DNA of 29,360 nucleotides from ZC4RG42 sp036676355 (lineage in GTDB: Bacteria > Pseudomonadota > Gammaproteobacteria > Burkholderiales > SG8-39). The stretch is from the NCBI GenBank assembly GCA_036676355.1, contig JAKFDA010000039.1, positions 1 to 29,360 of the forward strand, written 5' to 3'. The translations under genes and the position numbers were made by a program. The notes beneath the pieces were generated by a model. It was not told the DNA's origin. It ran no database searches and saw nothing but the letters and a program-made list of their open reading frames with translations. Shown here one piece after another: positions 8,494 through 16,589 of the stretch. Each line of letters opens with the position of its first letter. Positions within the stretch are counted from its first letter, which is position 1.

Positions 8494-9894
8494 CTAAGTG
8501 GCCTTGCGAATGAAGCCACCCAGCAACGCGGCAACCTGCTTCTGCGGCTTGCGCTGCACGTCAGTGCGCGCAGTCTGTGCGAGCGCGGACATCGCCGGCT
8601 CGTAAGGCGCGTCGAAAATCGGATCGACGTGTTTTTTCGGGCTCGGGCGTGTGCTGCGTGAAGGCGCCGCGCGCGTAAGGCGGTCCTCGTCGCCCCCACG
8701 TTTGCGATCGCGGCGGTGCGGTTCCATCATCGTCGGCGCATCGGCCGGATGCGGGCCGAAGCCGGGCACGATTTCGCGCTGAATGCGCTGCTTGATCATT
8801 TTCTCGATGGCTTCGAGGCGCTCCTGCTCCTCGGCTGCCATGAGCGAAATTGCCGTACCGGTCGAGCCGGCGCGCCCGGTACGCCCGATGCGGTGCACAT
8901 AATCTTCCGGCGAATTGGGCAAATCGAAATTCACGACATAAGGCAACTCGGCAATGTCGATGCCGCGCGCCGCGACATCGGTGGCGACCAGCACGCCGAC
9001 CTTGCCCGCCTTGAATTCATCCAGCGCCTGAGTGCGTTCGCTCTGGGTCTTGTCACCGTGGATGGCCTGCGCCGGCACGCCTTCGCGCGCCAGTTGATAC
9101 GCCAATCGGTTGGTGCCGAGGCGGGTGGCGCAGAACACCAGGACCTGCCGCATTTCGCGCGACTTGATGAGATGCACCAGCAACTCGCGCTTCTTCTCGC
9201 GCGCGACCGGATGCACCAAATGCGAGACCGACTCGGCCGTCTGGTTGCGTCGCGCAACTTCCACGAGCACCGGATCCTTGAGGAAGGAATCGGCCAGTTT
9301 CTTGATTTCGTCGGAAAAGGTCGCGGAGAACAGCAGACCCTGCTTGCGCGAAGTCAGTAAAGAGAGGATGCGCCGCACATCCGGAATGAAACCCATGTCC
9401 AGCATGCGATCGGCTTCGTCGAGTACGACGATTTCGACTTGCGACAGGTTCAGCGTCTTGTTCTGAACATGATCGAGCAGGCGGCCCGGTGTGGCGACAA
9501 GCACTTCGACGCCGGCACGCAATTGCGCAATCTGGGGGTCCATCGGCACACCGCCGTAAATGCAGGCGCTGCGCAGCGGCAAATACTTGCTGTAGGTCTT
9601 GACGCTCTCTTCGACCTGGGCGGCGAGTTCGCGTGTCGGCGCAAGGATCAGCGCACGGATCGGATGGCGCGCGGGCGAAGCGCTGGTACTTGCCTGGGGC
9701 GCCAGGCGTTGCAGCAGCGGCAATGTGAAACCGGCCGTCTTGCCGGTTCCGGTCTGCGCGCCGCCCATGACATCGCGGCCCGCGAGCACCAGAGGAATTG
9801 CCTGCGCCTGGATAGGCGTCGGCTCCGTATAACCCATATCCTGCACTGCCTTGAGCAGTTCGGGGATAAGGCCGATTTCATTGAAAGTCGTCAA
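8494..9894 (-). CDS. rhlE: DEAD-box RNA helicase, RhlE type
   Basis: ATP-dependent RNA helicase of 466 residues. Motifs appear in order: the Q motif around GYTEPTPIQAQAIP, Walker A AQTGTGKT (46-53), PTRELA, TPGR, VLDEADRMLDMG, SAT, then in the second RecA domain HGDKTQSER, ATDVAARGID and HRIGRTGRAG. A basic, disordered C-terminal tail follows, ending in KQVAALLGGFIRKAT. These match RhlE proteins, which act in ribosome assembly and RNA decay. No ATG fits: the best start is TTG at 9892-9894, giving MTTFNEIGL, the family N-terminus, with GGAG eight bases upstream. The frame continues to 10113, but that part is low-complexity and overlaps the divergent promoter area. Confidence 0.9.
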   Translation of the reverse strand: MTTFNEIGLIPELLKAVQDMGYTEPTPIQAQAIPLVLAGRDVMGGAQTGTGKTAGFTLPLLQRLAPQASTSASPARHPIRALILAPTRELAAQVEESVKTYSKYLPLRSACIYGGVPMDPQIAQLRAGVEVLVATPGRLLDHVQNKTLNLSQVEIVVLDEADRMLDMGFIPDVRRILSLLTSRKQGLLFSATFSDEIKKLADSFLKDPVLVEVARRNQTAESVSHLVHPVAREKKRELLVHLIKSREMRQVLVFCATRLGTNRLAYQLAREGVPAQAIHGDKTQSERTQALDEFKAGKVGVLVATDVAARGIDIAELPYVVNFDLPNSPEDYVHRIGRTGRAGSTGTAISLMAAEEQERLEAIEKMIKQRIQREIVPGFGPHPADAPTMMEPHRRDRKRGGDEDRLTRAAPSRSTRPSPKKHVDPIFDAPYEPAMSALAQTARTDVQRKPQKQVAALLGGFIRKAT

Positions 9895-10061
9895 ACAGCA
9901 AAGCTCCGAACAAATAGAGTAAGAAAAAGCGCAAAAAGCGCTTGTACCCTGAGCGTCCGCCTTGCTGAAAATAGATGAAATTGAGCTGCTGAGGAACGGC
10001 AGGCGCCGAGCAGAATGGGCGGCAGTATAACAGAGTGAGCCCGGCGACCCGGCGCGCCTCT

Positions 10062-10067
10062 TATAAT
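10062..10067 (+). promoter_or_regulatory. Candidate -10 box of the yheS-type gene
   Basis: A perfect TATAAT lies 60 bases before the ATG at 10128. No convincing -35 box is present. A TATACT on the opposite strand at 10024-10029 may be the -10 box of the divergent helicase gene, so the two promoters would sit back to back. Confidence 0.35.
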
Positions 10068-10127
10068 CGGCCCCCCATCGCACGTTTCGGCCCGGTGCTC
10101 CGCTCCCGGCCACCTGCTCCGCCCCAC

Positions 10128-12023
10128 ATGATCACACTCCGCAAGCTCGCACTGCGCCGCGGCGCCAAACTCTTGCTCGACCAGGTCGACGCCACCATTC
10201 ATCCCGGTCAGCACATCGGCATCATCGGCCCCAATGGCTGCGGCAAATCGAGCCTGTTCGCCCTGCTGCGTAACGAGTTGCACGCAGATGGCGGCGATAT
10301 TTATGTGCCGCCCGCCTGGGTCGTGGCGCATGTGGCGCAGGACACGCCGGCGATCGATCGCGCCGCGCTCGACTACGCCATGGACGGCGACGTCGAGTTG
10401 CGCACCATCGAAGCCGAACTCGCGCAAGCCCAAGCGCATGACGACGGTAACCGCCTCGCCCACGCACACGAACGCTATCGACAGATCGACGGCTACTCGG
10501 CGCGCGCACGCGCGGCCGCGCTGCTCGACGGCCTCGGCTTCGCGCCCGGCGATATCGAACGTAAGGTCGGCGAATTCTCCGGCGGGTGGCGCATGCGCCT
10601 CAACCTCGCACAAGCCTTGATGTGCCGCTCCGACCTGCTGCTGCTCGACGAACCGACCAACCACCTCGATCTCGACGCGGTGCTGTGGCTGGAAACGTGG
10701 CTGCAGAATTATCGCGGTACGCTGCTGATGATTTCGCACGACCGCGAGTTTCTCGACACCACCGTATCGGCCGTGCTGCATTTCGACCGGCAGAAACTCA
10801 AGCTCTACAGCGGCAACTATTCGGCCTTCGAGGAACAGCGCGCATCGCAACTGGCGCAGCAGCAAAGCATGCATGCGCGCCAGCAGAACGAGATCGCGCG
10901 GCTGGAGCGTTTCGTCGAGCGCTTCCGGGCCAAGGCGACCAAGGCGCGGCAGGCGCAGAGCCGCATGAAAGCGCTGGAGCGCATGGAACGCATCGCACCC
11001 GCGCATGTGGACTCGCCGTTCGTCGTTCGCTTTCGCGACTTCCCCGGCGGCCCCGATCCGCTGCTCACGCTGGAACATGCCAGTGTCGGTTACGGTGCAA
11101 CGCCCCTGCTGTCGGACATTCTGTTCAACATTCCGGCCGGCGCGCGCATCGGCCTGCTCGGGCGCAACGGCGCCGGCAAATCGACATTGATCAAGCTGTT
11201 GGCCGGACAACTTGCGCCGCTGTCGGGCAAGAAGCGTGAAGGCAAGGACTTGCGCATCGGCTATTTCGCGCAACATCAGATGGACGATCTGCGCGCCGAC
11301 GAAAGCCCGTTGCAGCATTTGATGCGCATCGACGGCGCGTCGCGTGAACAGGACCTGCGCGACCATCTCGGCGGCTTCGGTTTCGCCGGCGACATGGCAC
11401 TGATGAAAGTCGCCGGTTTTTCCGGCGGTGAGCGGGCGAGACTGGCGCTTGCACTGATCGTCTGGCAACGGCCGAACCTGCTCCTGCTCGACGAACCGAC
11501 CAATCACCTCGATCTCGACATGCGCGAAGCCCTCACCCTCGCGCTGCAGGAGTACGAAGGCGCAATGGTCCTGGTCTCGCACGATCGTCACCTGCTGCGC
11601 ACGGCGAGCGACACGCTCATGCTGGTCGCCGACGGCACGGTCCAACCCTTTGATGGCGATCTGGATGACTATCGCGACTGGCTGGCGCAGCAGCGTACCG
11701 ACAGCCGCCCGAAGTCATCGTCATCGGCCGGCGAACAGCGACGCGAGCAAAAGCGTCTGGAAGCCGACGCGCGCAACAAGCTGGCGCAGGCGCGCAAGCC
11801 AATCGAGAAACGCGTGCGTGCCACCGAAACCGCGATGCAGAAATTGAATGAGGAAAAGACGCGGTTGGAAACCATGCTGGCCGCGGAAGATTTCTACGCC
11901 CGCACACCGCAGGAACAAGTCACGGCAACGCTGCGCGAACAGGCACGCCTCGCGCAGGCACTTGAAACCGCCGAGAGCGAGTGGCTTGCGCTGCAGGAAG
12001 AGCTGGAAGCGCTGAGCGCTTGA
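10128..12023 (+). CDS. yheS: ABC-F family ATPase, YheS type
   Basis: Soluble protein of 631 residues with two ABC ATPase domains and no membrane segments, i.e. an ABC-F translation factor that acts on ribosomes. Domain 1: Walker A GPNGCGKS (34-41), signature FSGGWRMRLNLAQAL near 151, Walker B LLLLDEPTNHLDL near 172. An arginine-rich interdomain linker with KATKARQAQSRMKALERM follows. Domain 2: GRNGAGKST near 345, FSGGERARLALALIVWQRP near 430, and a second LLLLDEPTNHLDLD. A C-terminal coiled coil covers roughly 535-631. Start, motifs and length match E. coli YheS closely rather than Uup or EttA. MITLRKLAL at 10128 is the family N-terminus. Confidence 0.92.
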   Translation: MITLRKLALRRGAKLLLDQVDATIHPGQHIGIIGPNGCGKSSLFALLRNELHADGGDIYVPPAWVVAHVAQDTPAIDRAALDYAMDGDVELRTIEAELAQAQAHDDGNRLAHAHERYRQIDGYSARARAAALLDGLGFAPGDIERKVGEFSGGWRMRLNLAQALMCRSDLLLLDEPTNHLDLDAVLWLETWLQNYRGTLLMISHDREFLDTTVSAVLHFDRQKLKLYSGNYSAFEEQRASQLAQQQSMHARQQNEIARLERFVERFRAKATKARQAQSRMKALERMERIAPAHVDSPFVVRFRDFPGGPDPLLTLEHASVGYGATPLLSDILFNIPAGARIGLLGRNGAGKSTLIKLLAGQLAPLSGKKREGKDLRIGYFAQHQMDDLRADESPLQHLMRIDGASREQDLRDHLGGFGFAGDMALMKVAGFSGGERARLALALIVWQRPNLLLLDEPTNHLDLDMREALTLALQEYEGAMVLVSHDRHLLRTASDTLMLVADGTVQPFDGDLDDYRDWLAQQRTDSRPKSSSSAGEQRREQKRLEADARNKLAQARKPIEKRVRATETAMQKLNEEKTRLETMLAAEDFYARTPQEQVTATLREQARLAQALETAESEWLALQEELEALSA

Positions 12024-12028
12024 TCGTC

Positions 12029-12049
12029 ATGCCGGAATCGATCCGGCAT
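12029..12049. repeat. Short palindrome, REP-like
   Basis: ATGCCGGA and TCCGGCAT form a perfect 8-base stem with a five-base loop, six bases after the yheS-type stop. It is followed by CCAGGGG rather than a T-run, so it is not a classical terminator. The layout recalls dispersed REP-type intergenic repeats. Confidence 0.5.
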
Positions 12050-12122
12050 CCAGGGGCTTTCGGCTTTACTTCCGGATTTCGGAAAGACGGCGATACGTTT
12101 GCGCTCTCGACGCTCGGCTGCT

Positions 12123-12647
12123 TCAGTTGATCGTCGGACGTTCGTCGTCCGACATGATCGGCACCGTTGTCGGGGCAATCTTGAGCATCAGATCCCAGTC
12201 GGCGTTGGCGACGCCGTTTTCGATCAGTTTGATCACGCCGTGCAACAGCTTCTCGTCGAGATTGATGTGCACGCCCTCACCGCGCGCAGGGTAGAGGCCC
12301 AGTGCATGGGGCCCCTTTTCGCCGTTGCGCGCTTCGATGCGTGTGATCAACAGCGGCTCCATGCCGAGCGGGTAGACGCGCTGGACTTCCTCATAACGCT
12401 GAGCGAAGTCCGTTTCGCTCACCGCCGCCGCATGACGGAAACCAAGCAGCGCATTACGCACTTCGGCGTTCGTCTGCAACGCAATTTCCGGAATGGCATG
12501 CGCGATATCGAGCAACACATGCCACAGTTGCTTCACGCAACTTCGAGTCAACCACACCAGTACTTCGGCATTCTGTTCGGTGGAAAGACGCAGTAACAGA
12601 CGATCCTGTTCGGTGACGTATTCAAGTTTGAGTTGATGCAGGCGCAT
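12123..12647 (-). CDS. Conserved-looking hypothetical protein
   Basis: A 174-residue protein that I do not recognise. It starts MRLHQLKLEYVTEQDRLLLR, a pattern that looks like a beta-rich domain, then continues with a helical middle (VWLTRSCVKQLWHVLLDIAH) and a C-terminal part containing LHGVIKLIENGVANADWDL. No signal peptide, membrane segment, cysteine cluster or nucleotide-binding motif is seen. The amino-acid mix and codon use look like its neighbours, so it is probably real and native. The frame opens ten codons earlier, but MRLHQL is the more natural N-terminus. It is 103 bases downstream of the reductase gene on the same strand. Confidence 0.7.
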   Translation of the reverse strand: MRLHQLKLEYVTEQDRLLLRLSTEQNAEVLVWLTRSCVKQLWHVLLDIAHAIPEIALQTNAEVRNALLGFRHAAAVSETDFAQRYEEVQRVYPLGMEPLLITRIEARNGEKGPHALGLYPARGEGVHINLDEKLLHGVIKLIENGVANADWDLMLKIAPTTVPIMSDDERPTIN

Positions 12648-12750
12648 GACGGGACAAAGAAGAGAGATAACGCGCAAACGAGTCTACCCGCCGCCTCGGT
12701 CGCGTCTTTGCGGCAAAAGTCACGCGCCTCGGTAACGACTGCGCACTGTC

Positions 12751-13272
12751 CTAGGCACTTGCATAGCGCAACTGCATCACACCCGATGCATAGCGCTTCG
12801 CATCGATAAGATTCAGATCTTCCTGCAGCAGCGCGCCGTCGATCAGCGGAACGCCAGCGCCGAGCAGCACGGGAACGATCGACACGATGTATTCGTTGAT
12901 CAGGCCTTGCGCCGCGAAGGTCGCCGCCAGCCTGCCGCCGCCAACCAGCCACGCGCGCTTCAACCATTGCGATTGCAATGCTGAGAGCATTTGCGCCGGC
13001 GCCTCAGCCGTAATCGTGACACCGGGCGGAACTTTGTCGTAGCGCTTGCGCGAAAACACCCAGCACGGTTTATCCGCGTAAGGCCAATGATCGAAGCCTA
13101 AACATTGCTCGAAGGTGCGACCGCCCATCAGCGCCACATCGACTGAGGCGTAGAACGCGGCATAGCCGTAATCCTCGTGCGCGGATTCGTAGGGTTTGAG
13201 CCAACCTACGCCGCCGTCGCGCGTGGCGATGTAGCCGTCCAGACTCGTGGCGACGTAATAAGCAACCTCCAT
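12751..13272 (-). CDS. Dihydrofolate reductase family protein (RibD C-terminal domain type)
   Basis: A 173-residue stand-alone domain of the DHFR/RibD-C superfamily, NAD(P)H-dependent reductases of uncertain substrate. Diagnostic stretches are YYVATSLDGYIATRDGGVGWL at the N-terminus, ALMGGRTFEQCLGF, a WVFSRKRY strand, WLVGGGRLAATFAAQGLINEY and the terminal strand VMQLRYASA. This stand-alone form is common and is not the folA or ribD housekeeping enzyme; a real role in folate or riboflavin synthesis is not implied. The ATG at 13270-13272 has a good AGGGGAGAGG ribosome site; an upstream in-frame start at 13320 is rejected because it lies before that site. Confidence 0.85.
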   Translation of the reverse strand: MEVAYYVATSLDGYIATRDGGVGWLKPYESAHEDYGYAAFYASVDVALMGGRTFEQCLGFDHWPYADKPCWVFSRKRYDKVPPGVTITAEAPAQMLSALQSQWLKRAWLVGGGRLAATFAAQGLINEYIVSIVPVLLGAGVPLIDGALLQEDLNLIDAKRYASGVMQLRYASA

Positions 13273-13393
13273 TGGTCCTCTCCCCTGTTCTTTTCGAGTA
13301 ACGAAGCAAGCACTGATCACCAGGCAAAGCTTGAAACACGGAGAGCACGGAGAAACCCTTATGTAGCCGAGCGCTAAAGCAACAACCTTGCAC

Positions 13394-13468
13394 CACAGAG
13401 TACATAGAGCGCACAGAGAATCGATTTGAGGTTCTCTGCGTTCTCCGTCTTTCTCTGTGTCCTCTGTG
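13394..13468. repeat. Imperfect inverted repeat of CACAGAG/CTCTGTG units
   Basis: CACAGAG occurs at 13394-13400 and 13412-13418, and its complement CTCTGTG at 13453-13459 and 13462-13468, with GCACAGAGAA facing TTCTCTGCG in the centre. Two related CACGGAG units lie just upstream near 13337-13352. This fills most of the 284-base gap between the reductase gene and queG. The pattern resembles the dispersed, non-coding CACAGAG-type repeats seen between genes in many proteobacteria. No gene is visible in this gap. Confidence 0.5.
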
Positions 13469-13556
13469 TTTCAGTTTCTGAATTTGATTTCGCTCGTGCG
13501 AGCATAGCGACATAGGAATATGTGCTTTAGCTGGAATAATTTTTAATACAGTCTTC

Positions 13557-14633
13557 CTAAGCGACGTGCTTGGCTAGCGCCCAGGCGACATGCTCGCGCA
13601 CCAGCGCCGAAGGGTCGTCGGCACGCGCGCGCAATGCGTCAACGACGGTATTGCTCGTCGGCGCATTGCCGAGGCCGACGGCGAGATTGCGCAACCAGCG
13701 TTCGTGACCGATGCGATGAATCGCGCTGCCGGCCATGCGCTCGAGAAACATCGCTTCGGTCCAGGCAAACAGTTCGACCAGCGTTGCGCGATCGAGTCCG
13801 TGACGCACGGCGAAATCATGTTCACGCGTCAACTGCGCGTACTTGTTCCACGGACAGCAAAGCTGACAATCATCGCAACCGTAGACGCGATTGCCGATAA
13901 GCGGACGCAGTTCGACCGGGATGCTGCCCTTCAATTCGATGGTGAGGTAGGAAATGCAGCGACGCGCATCGACCACATACGGTTCGACAATCGCCTGCGT
14001 CGGACAGACATCGATGCAACGCGTACAACTGCCGCAATGCGCGGTGGTCGGCGCATCGATCGGCAGCGGTAGATCGGTAAAGAGTTCGCCGAGAAAGAAG
14101 AACGACCCGACCTCTCTCGACAGCAGCAGCGTGTGTTTGCCGCGCCAGCCAAGCCCGCTCTTGCGTGCGAGTTCGACTTCCATCACCGGCGCGGAATCGG
14201 TGAACACGCGATAGCCGAACTCGCCGACTTCGCCGCTGATGCGCTCGGCAAGCTTCTGCAGGCGCGCGCGCATGACCTTGTGATAATCGCGCCCCAGCGC
14301 ATAGCGCGCGATATGGGCGAGGTTCGGGTCGTCGAGCACCGCCGCACTGGATTCGGCCCGCGGCCGGTACGTCATGCGCGCGCTGATGACGCGCACCGTG
14401 CCCGGCACCAGTTCATCCGGACGCGCGCGTTTGACGCCGTGCCGTGCCATATAATCCAGCTCGCCGTGCAGGCCGCGATCGAGCCATTGCAGCAGACGCG
14501 GTTCGGCTTCGCGCAAATCCACATCGGTGATCGCGACGGCATCGAAACCGAGATCGCGCCCCCACGCCTTGATGGCGAACGCCAACGCGGACCAATCCCG
14601 CTCCACCACGCTTTCATGTTGCACTGAATTCAT
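13557..14633 (-). CDS. queG: Epoxyqueuosine reductase QueG
   Basis: Cobalamin- and iron-sulfur-dependent enzyme that makes the last step to queuosine in the wobble position of GUN tRNAs. The 358-residue protein has the catalytic-region TDSAPVMEVELARKSGLGW and two 4Fe-4S motifs: CGSCTRCIDVCPT near residues 196-208, and GCDDCQLCCPWN near 252. A HEAT-like C-terminal part follows (MAGSAIHRIGHERWLRNLAV, with VREHVAWALAKHVA at the end). Start at ATG 14631-14633 (MNSVQHES); the frame upstream to 14837 is spurious and crosses into tsaE. It is divergent from tsaE; in E. coli the two flank nnr, which is absent here. Confidence 0.94.
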   Translation of the reverse strand: MNSVQHESVVERDWSALAFAIKAWGRDLGFDAVAITDVDLREAEPRLLQWLDRGLHGELDYMARHGVKRARPDELVPGTVRVISARMTYRPRAESSAAVLDDPNLAHIARYALGRDYHKVMRARLQKLAERISGEVGEFGYRVFTDSAPVMEVELARKSGLGWRGKHTLLLSREVGSFFFLGELFTDLPLPIDAPTTAHCGSCTRCIDVCPTQAIVEPYVVDARRCISYLTIELKGSIPVELRPLIGNRVYGCDDCQLCCPWNKYAQLTREHDFAVRHGLDRATLVELFAWTEAMFLERMAGSAIHRIGHERWLRNLAVGLGNAPTSNTVVDALRARADDPSALVREHVAWALAKHVA

Positions 14634-14738
14634 GACCCGATTAAGGCTCCGATCAAGCTTGTTCGATGAGCGTCCCTGCGCCGCCCTGCACGGTCCCGCA
14701 TTGCGCCCATCCTTGGCATTCGACAGAGGTTTCCTCCA

Positions 14739-15209
14739 ATGGTAGCGCCCCTGGCTCTTCATCTCCCCGACGAGGCGGCCACCGATGCGCTGGGCGCGCG
14801 GCTTGCGTGCGGACTCGCACCCGGACTGTCGATTCATCTGGTCGGCGACCTCGGCACGGGCAAGACCGCCCTCGCCCGCGCCTGTCTGCGGGCGCTCGGT
14901 TATGCCGGAAAAGTCAAAAGTCCGACCTACACCCTGGTTGAACCTTATACGGTTTCTAAGTTACCCTTGTACCACTTTGATTTCTATAGGCTCAAAGAGC
15001 CCCGAGAATGGCTGGACGCCGGCTTTCGCGATTACTTCAACGCGGCTTCGGTATGTTTGGTGGAATGGCCCGAAAAAGCGGCCGATCTGCCGGACCCGGA
15101 TCTGCGAATCACGTTGCGCCACGCTCCTTCGGGGCGCGACGCGACGCTGGCTGCGTTGAGCCCGCGCGGCGAGCAACTGTTGCGCTCCATTTCGAACGCC
15201 GCCGCCTGA
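14739..15209 (+). CDS. tsaE: tRNA threonylcarbamoyladenosine biosynthesis ATPase TsaE
   Basis: Small P-loop ATPase that works with TsaB and TsaD to make t6A37 in ANN-decoding tRNAs. The 156-residue product shows Walker A GDLGTGKT (36-43), the SPTYTLVEPY switch segment, HFDFYRLKEPREWLDAGF and the LVEWPEKA strand, all in family order. Length is normal. The ATG at 14739 is preceded by AGAGG. It leads the plus-strand run tsaE-amiC-mutL-miaA, the same gene set that is clustered in E. coli. The amiC frame overlaps its 3' end. Confidence 0.93.
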   Translation: MVAPLALHLPDEAATDALGARLACGLAPGLSIHLVGDLGTGKTALARACLRALGYAGKVKSPTYTLVEPYTVSKLPLYHFDFYRLKEPREWLDAGFRDYFNAASVCLVEWPEKAADLPDPDLRITLRHAPSGRDATLAALSPRGEQLLRSISNAAA

Positions 15210-16444
15210 GTCTGCAGGCGCTGACGGCCGGGGCGATCGTTTCGGTCATGCCTTTCGAAACGCTGCGCGCGCAAGCCGCCGAAGCCATTCGTTCGGTACG
15301 CATGTGGCCGGCACAGGATTACACCCGCCTCACCATCGAATCGACACAGGCTCTGCGCCATCAACTGATGACGCTGTCGAATCCCGACCGCATCGTCATC
15401 GACATCGAAGGCGCCGACCTCGTCAACCTGCAGCGCGAAGCGACGAATAAAGTCCTCGAGCAGGACCCGTACGTCGCGCAAATGCGCGTCGGTCAATTCA
15501 AGCCCGACGTTGTACGGTTGGTCATTGATCTCAAGGCCGGCGTGAAGCCGCAATCCTTCACGCTCGCGCCGGTGGGCGAATATGGTCATCGACTGGTACT
15601 CGACCTGTACCCCATCGACCCGCCCGATCCGCTCATGGCGATGCTGCGCGAGCACGAGCAGCGCAACATGCCGACGCGCGAGCGCAACGATAAACCCGAA
15701 GTCAAGCAGCGCCTTGTCACCATCGTCATCGATCCGGGTCACGGCGGCGAAGATCCCGGCGCCATCGGCGCGCGCGGCAGCAAAGAAAAGCATGTGACGT
15801 TGAAAGTGGCGCGCAAGCTCAAGGCGCTGATCGATGCCGAACCGAACATGCGCGCGGTACTGACGCGCGACGGGGACTTCTTCGTTCCGCTGCGCACCCG
15901 TGTAGAAAAAGCGCGCCGCGTGAAGGCCGATCTGTTCGTCTCCGTACACGCCGACGCGTTCATCAAACCGCATGCGCGCGGCTCATCGGTCTTTGCGCTG
16001 TCGGAGCGGGGTGCGACCAGCGCAGCGGCGCGTTGGCTGGCGAATCGCGAGAACGAATCGGATCTGATCGGCGGTGTGAACCTGGACGTGAAAGACCGCT
16101 ACCTTGCGCAAACGCTGCTCGACCTGTCGCAGACCGCCACCATCAGCGACAGTCTCAAGCTCGGCAAACTGGTGTTGTCCGAACTGGGCGATATCAACAC
16201 GCTGCACAAGGATTACGTCGAGCAAGCGGGCTTTGCCGTGCTGAAGGCGCCCGACATTCCGTCGATCCTGATCGAGACGGCCTTCATCAGCAATCCGGAA
16301 GAGGAACGCCGTCTCAACGACGACGCCTATCAGACCAAGATGGCCGGGGCGATCGTGTCCGGCATCAAAAGCTACGTCACCAAGTACCCGACCGGGTCGC
16401 AGTCCACCCTGGCCGCCAACGAAACGGCAAACAAAACCGTTTAG
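15065..16444 (+). CDS. amiC: N-acetylmuramoyl-L-alanine amidase AmiC/AmiB type (start uncertain)
   Basis: Periplasmic zinc amidase that splits septal peptidoglycan. An N-terminal AMIN domain (about residues 75-180, RMWPAQDYTRLTIE onward) is followed by an Amidase_3 catalytic domain. The zinc ligands and catalytic glutamate lie in VIDPGHGGEDPGAIG, SVHADAF and ILIETAFISNPEEE. The start is unresolved: the only well-placed ATG near the tsaE stop is 15248 (MPFETLRAQAAEA), but the codons just before it read FERRRLSLQALTAGAIVSV, a Tat-like export signal as in AmiC. No ATG, GTG or TTG occurs between 15066 and 15247 in frame, so I give the ATG at 15065, which would overlap tsaE by 145 bases. Either a long signal region, a rare start codon or an assembly indel could explain this. 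Confidence 0.88.
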   Translation: MARKSGRSAGPGSANHVAPRSFGARRDAGCVEPARRATVALHFERRRLSLQALTAGAIVSVMPFETLRAQAAEAIRSVRMWPAQDYTRLTIESTQALRHQLMTLSNPDRIVIDIEGADLVNLQREATNKVLEQDPYVAQMRVGQFKPDVVRLVIDLKAGVKPQSFTLAPVGEYGHRLVLDLYPIDPPDPLMAMLREHEQRNMPTRERNDKPEVKQRLVTIVIDPGHGGEDPGAIGARGSKEKHVTLKVARKLKALIDAEPNMRAVLTRDGDFFVPLRTRVEKARRVKADLFVSVHADAFIKPHARGSSVFALSERGATSAAARWLANRENESDLIGGVNLDVKDRYLAQTLLDLSQTATISDSLKLGKLVLSELGDINTLHKDYVEQAGFAVLKAPDIPSILIETAFISNPEEERRLNDDAYQTKMAGAIVSGIKSYVTKYPTGSQSTLAANETANKTV

Positions 16445-16459
16445 GCCCCCTAGGGGAAA

Positions 16460-16540
16460 CCGTTCGTGGTGCGCGTCGGCACCGCCGAGGAAAACCGTTC
16501 GTGGTGAGCGCGAGCTTGCGAGCAGTCGAACCATGAACGG
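16460..16540. repeat. CCGTTCGTGGT intergenic repeat, one partial copy and one palindromic copy
   Basis: CCGTTCGTGGT occurs at 16460-16470 and again at 16495-16505; the second copy pairs with ACCATGAACGG at 16530-16540, giving a hairpin with arms matching except one base. A perfect CCCCTAGGGG palindrome lies just before it at 16447-16456, three bases after the amiC stop. The type resembles dispersed CGTTCGTGGTGAGC...GAACGG repeats of proteobacterial intergenic DNA. Confidence 0.55.
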
Positions 16541-16589
16541 CTGCCGCACCGAAACGCTCCGTTCACCTCTTAGAACGAACGGAAGCCCA

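Noticed and set aside
9895..10113. N-terminal extension of the helicase
   Set aside because: Low-complexity, not part of the RhlE family, and it covers the promoter area; the TTG start with GGAG is better.
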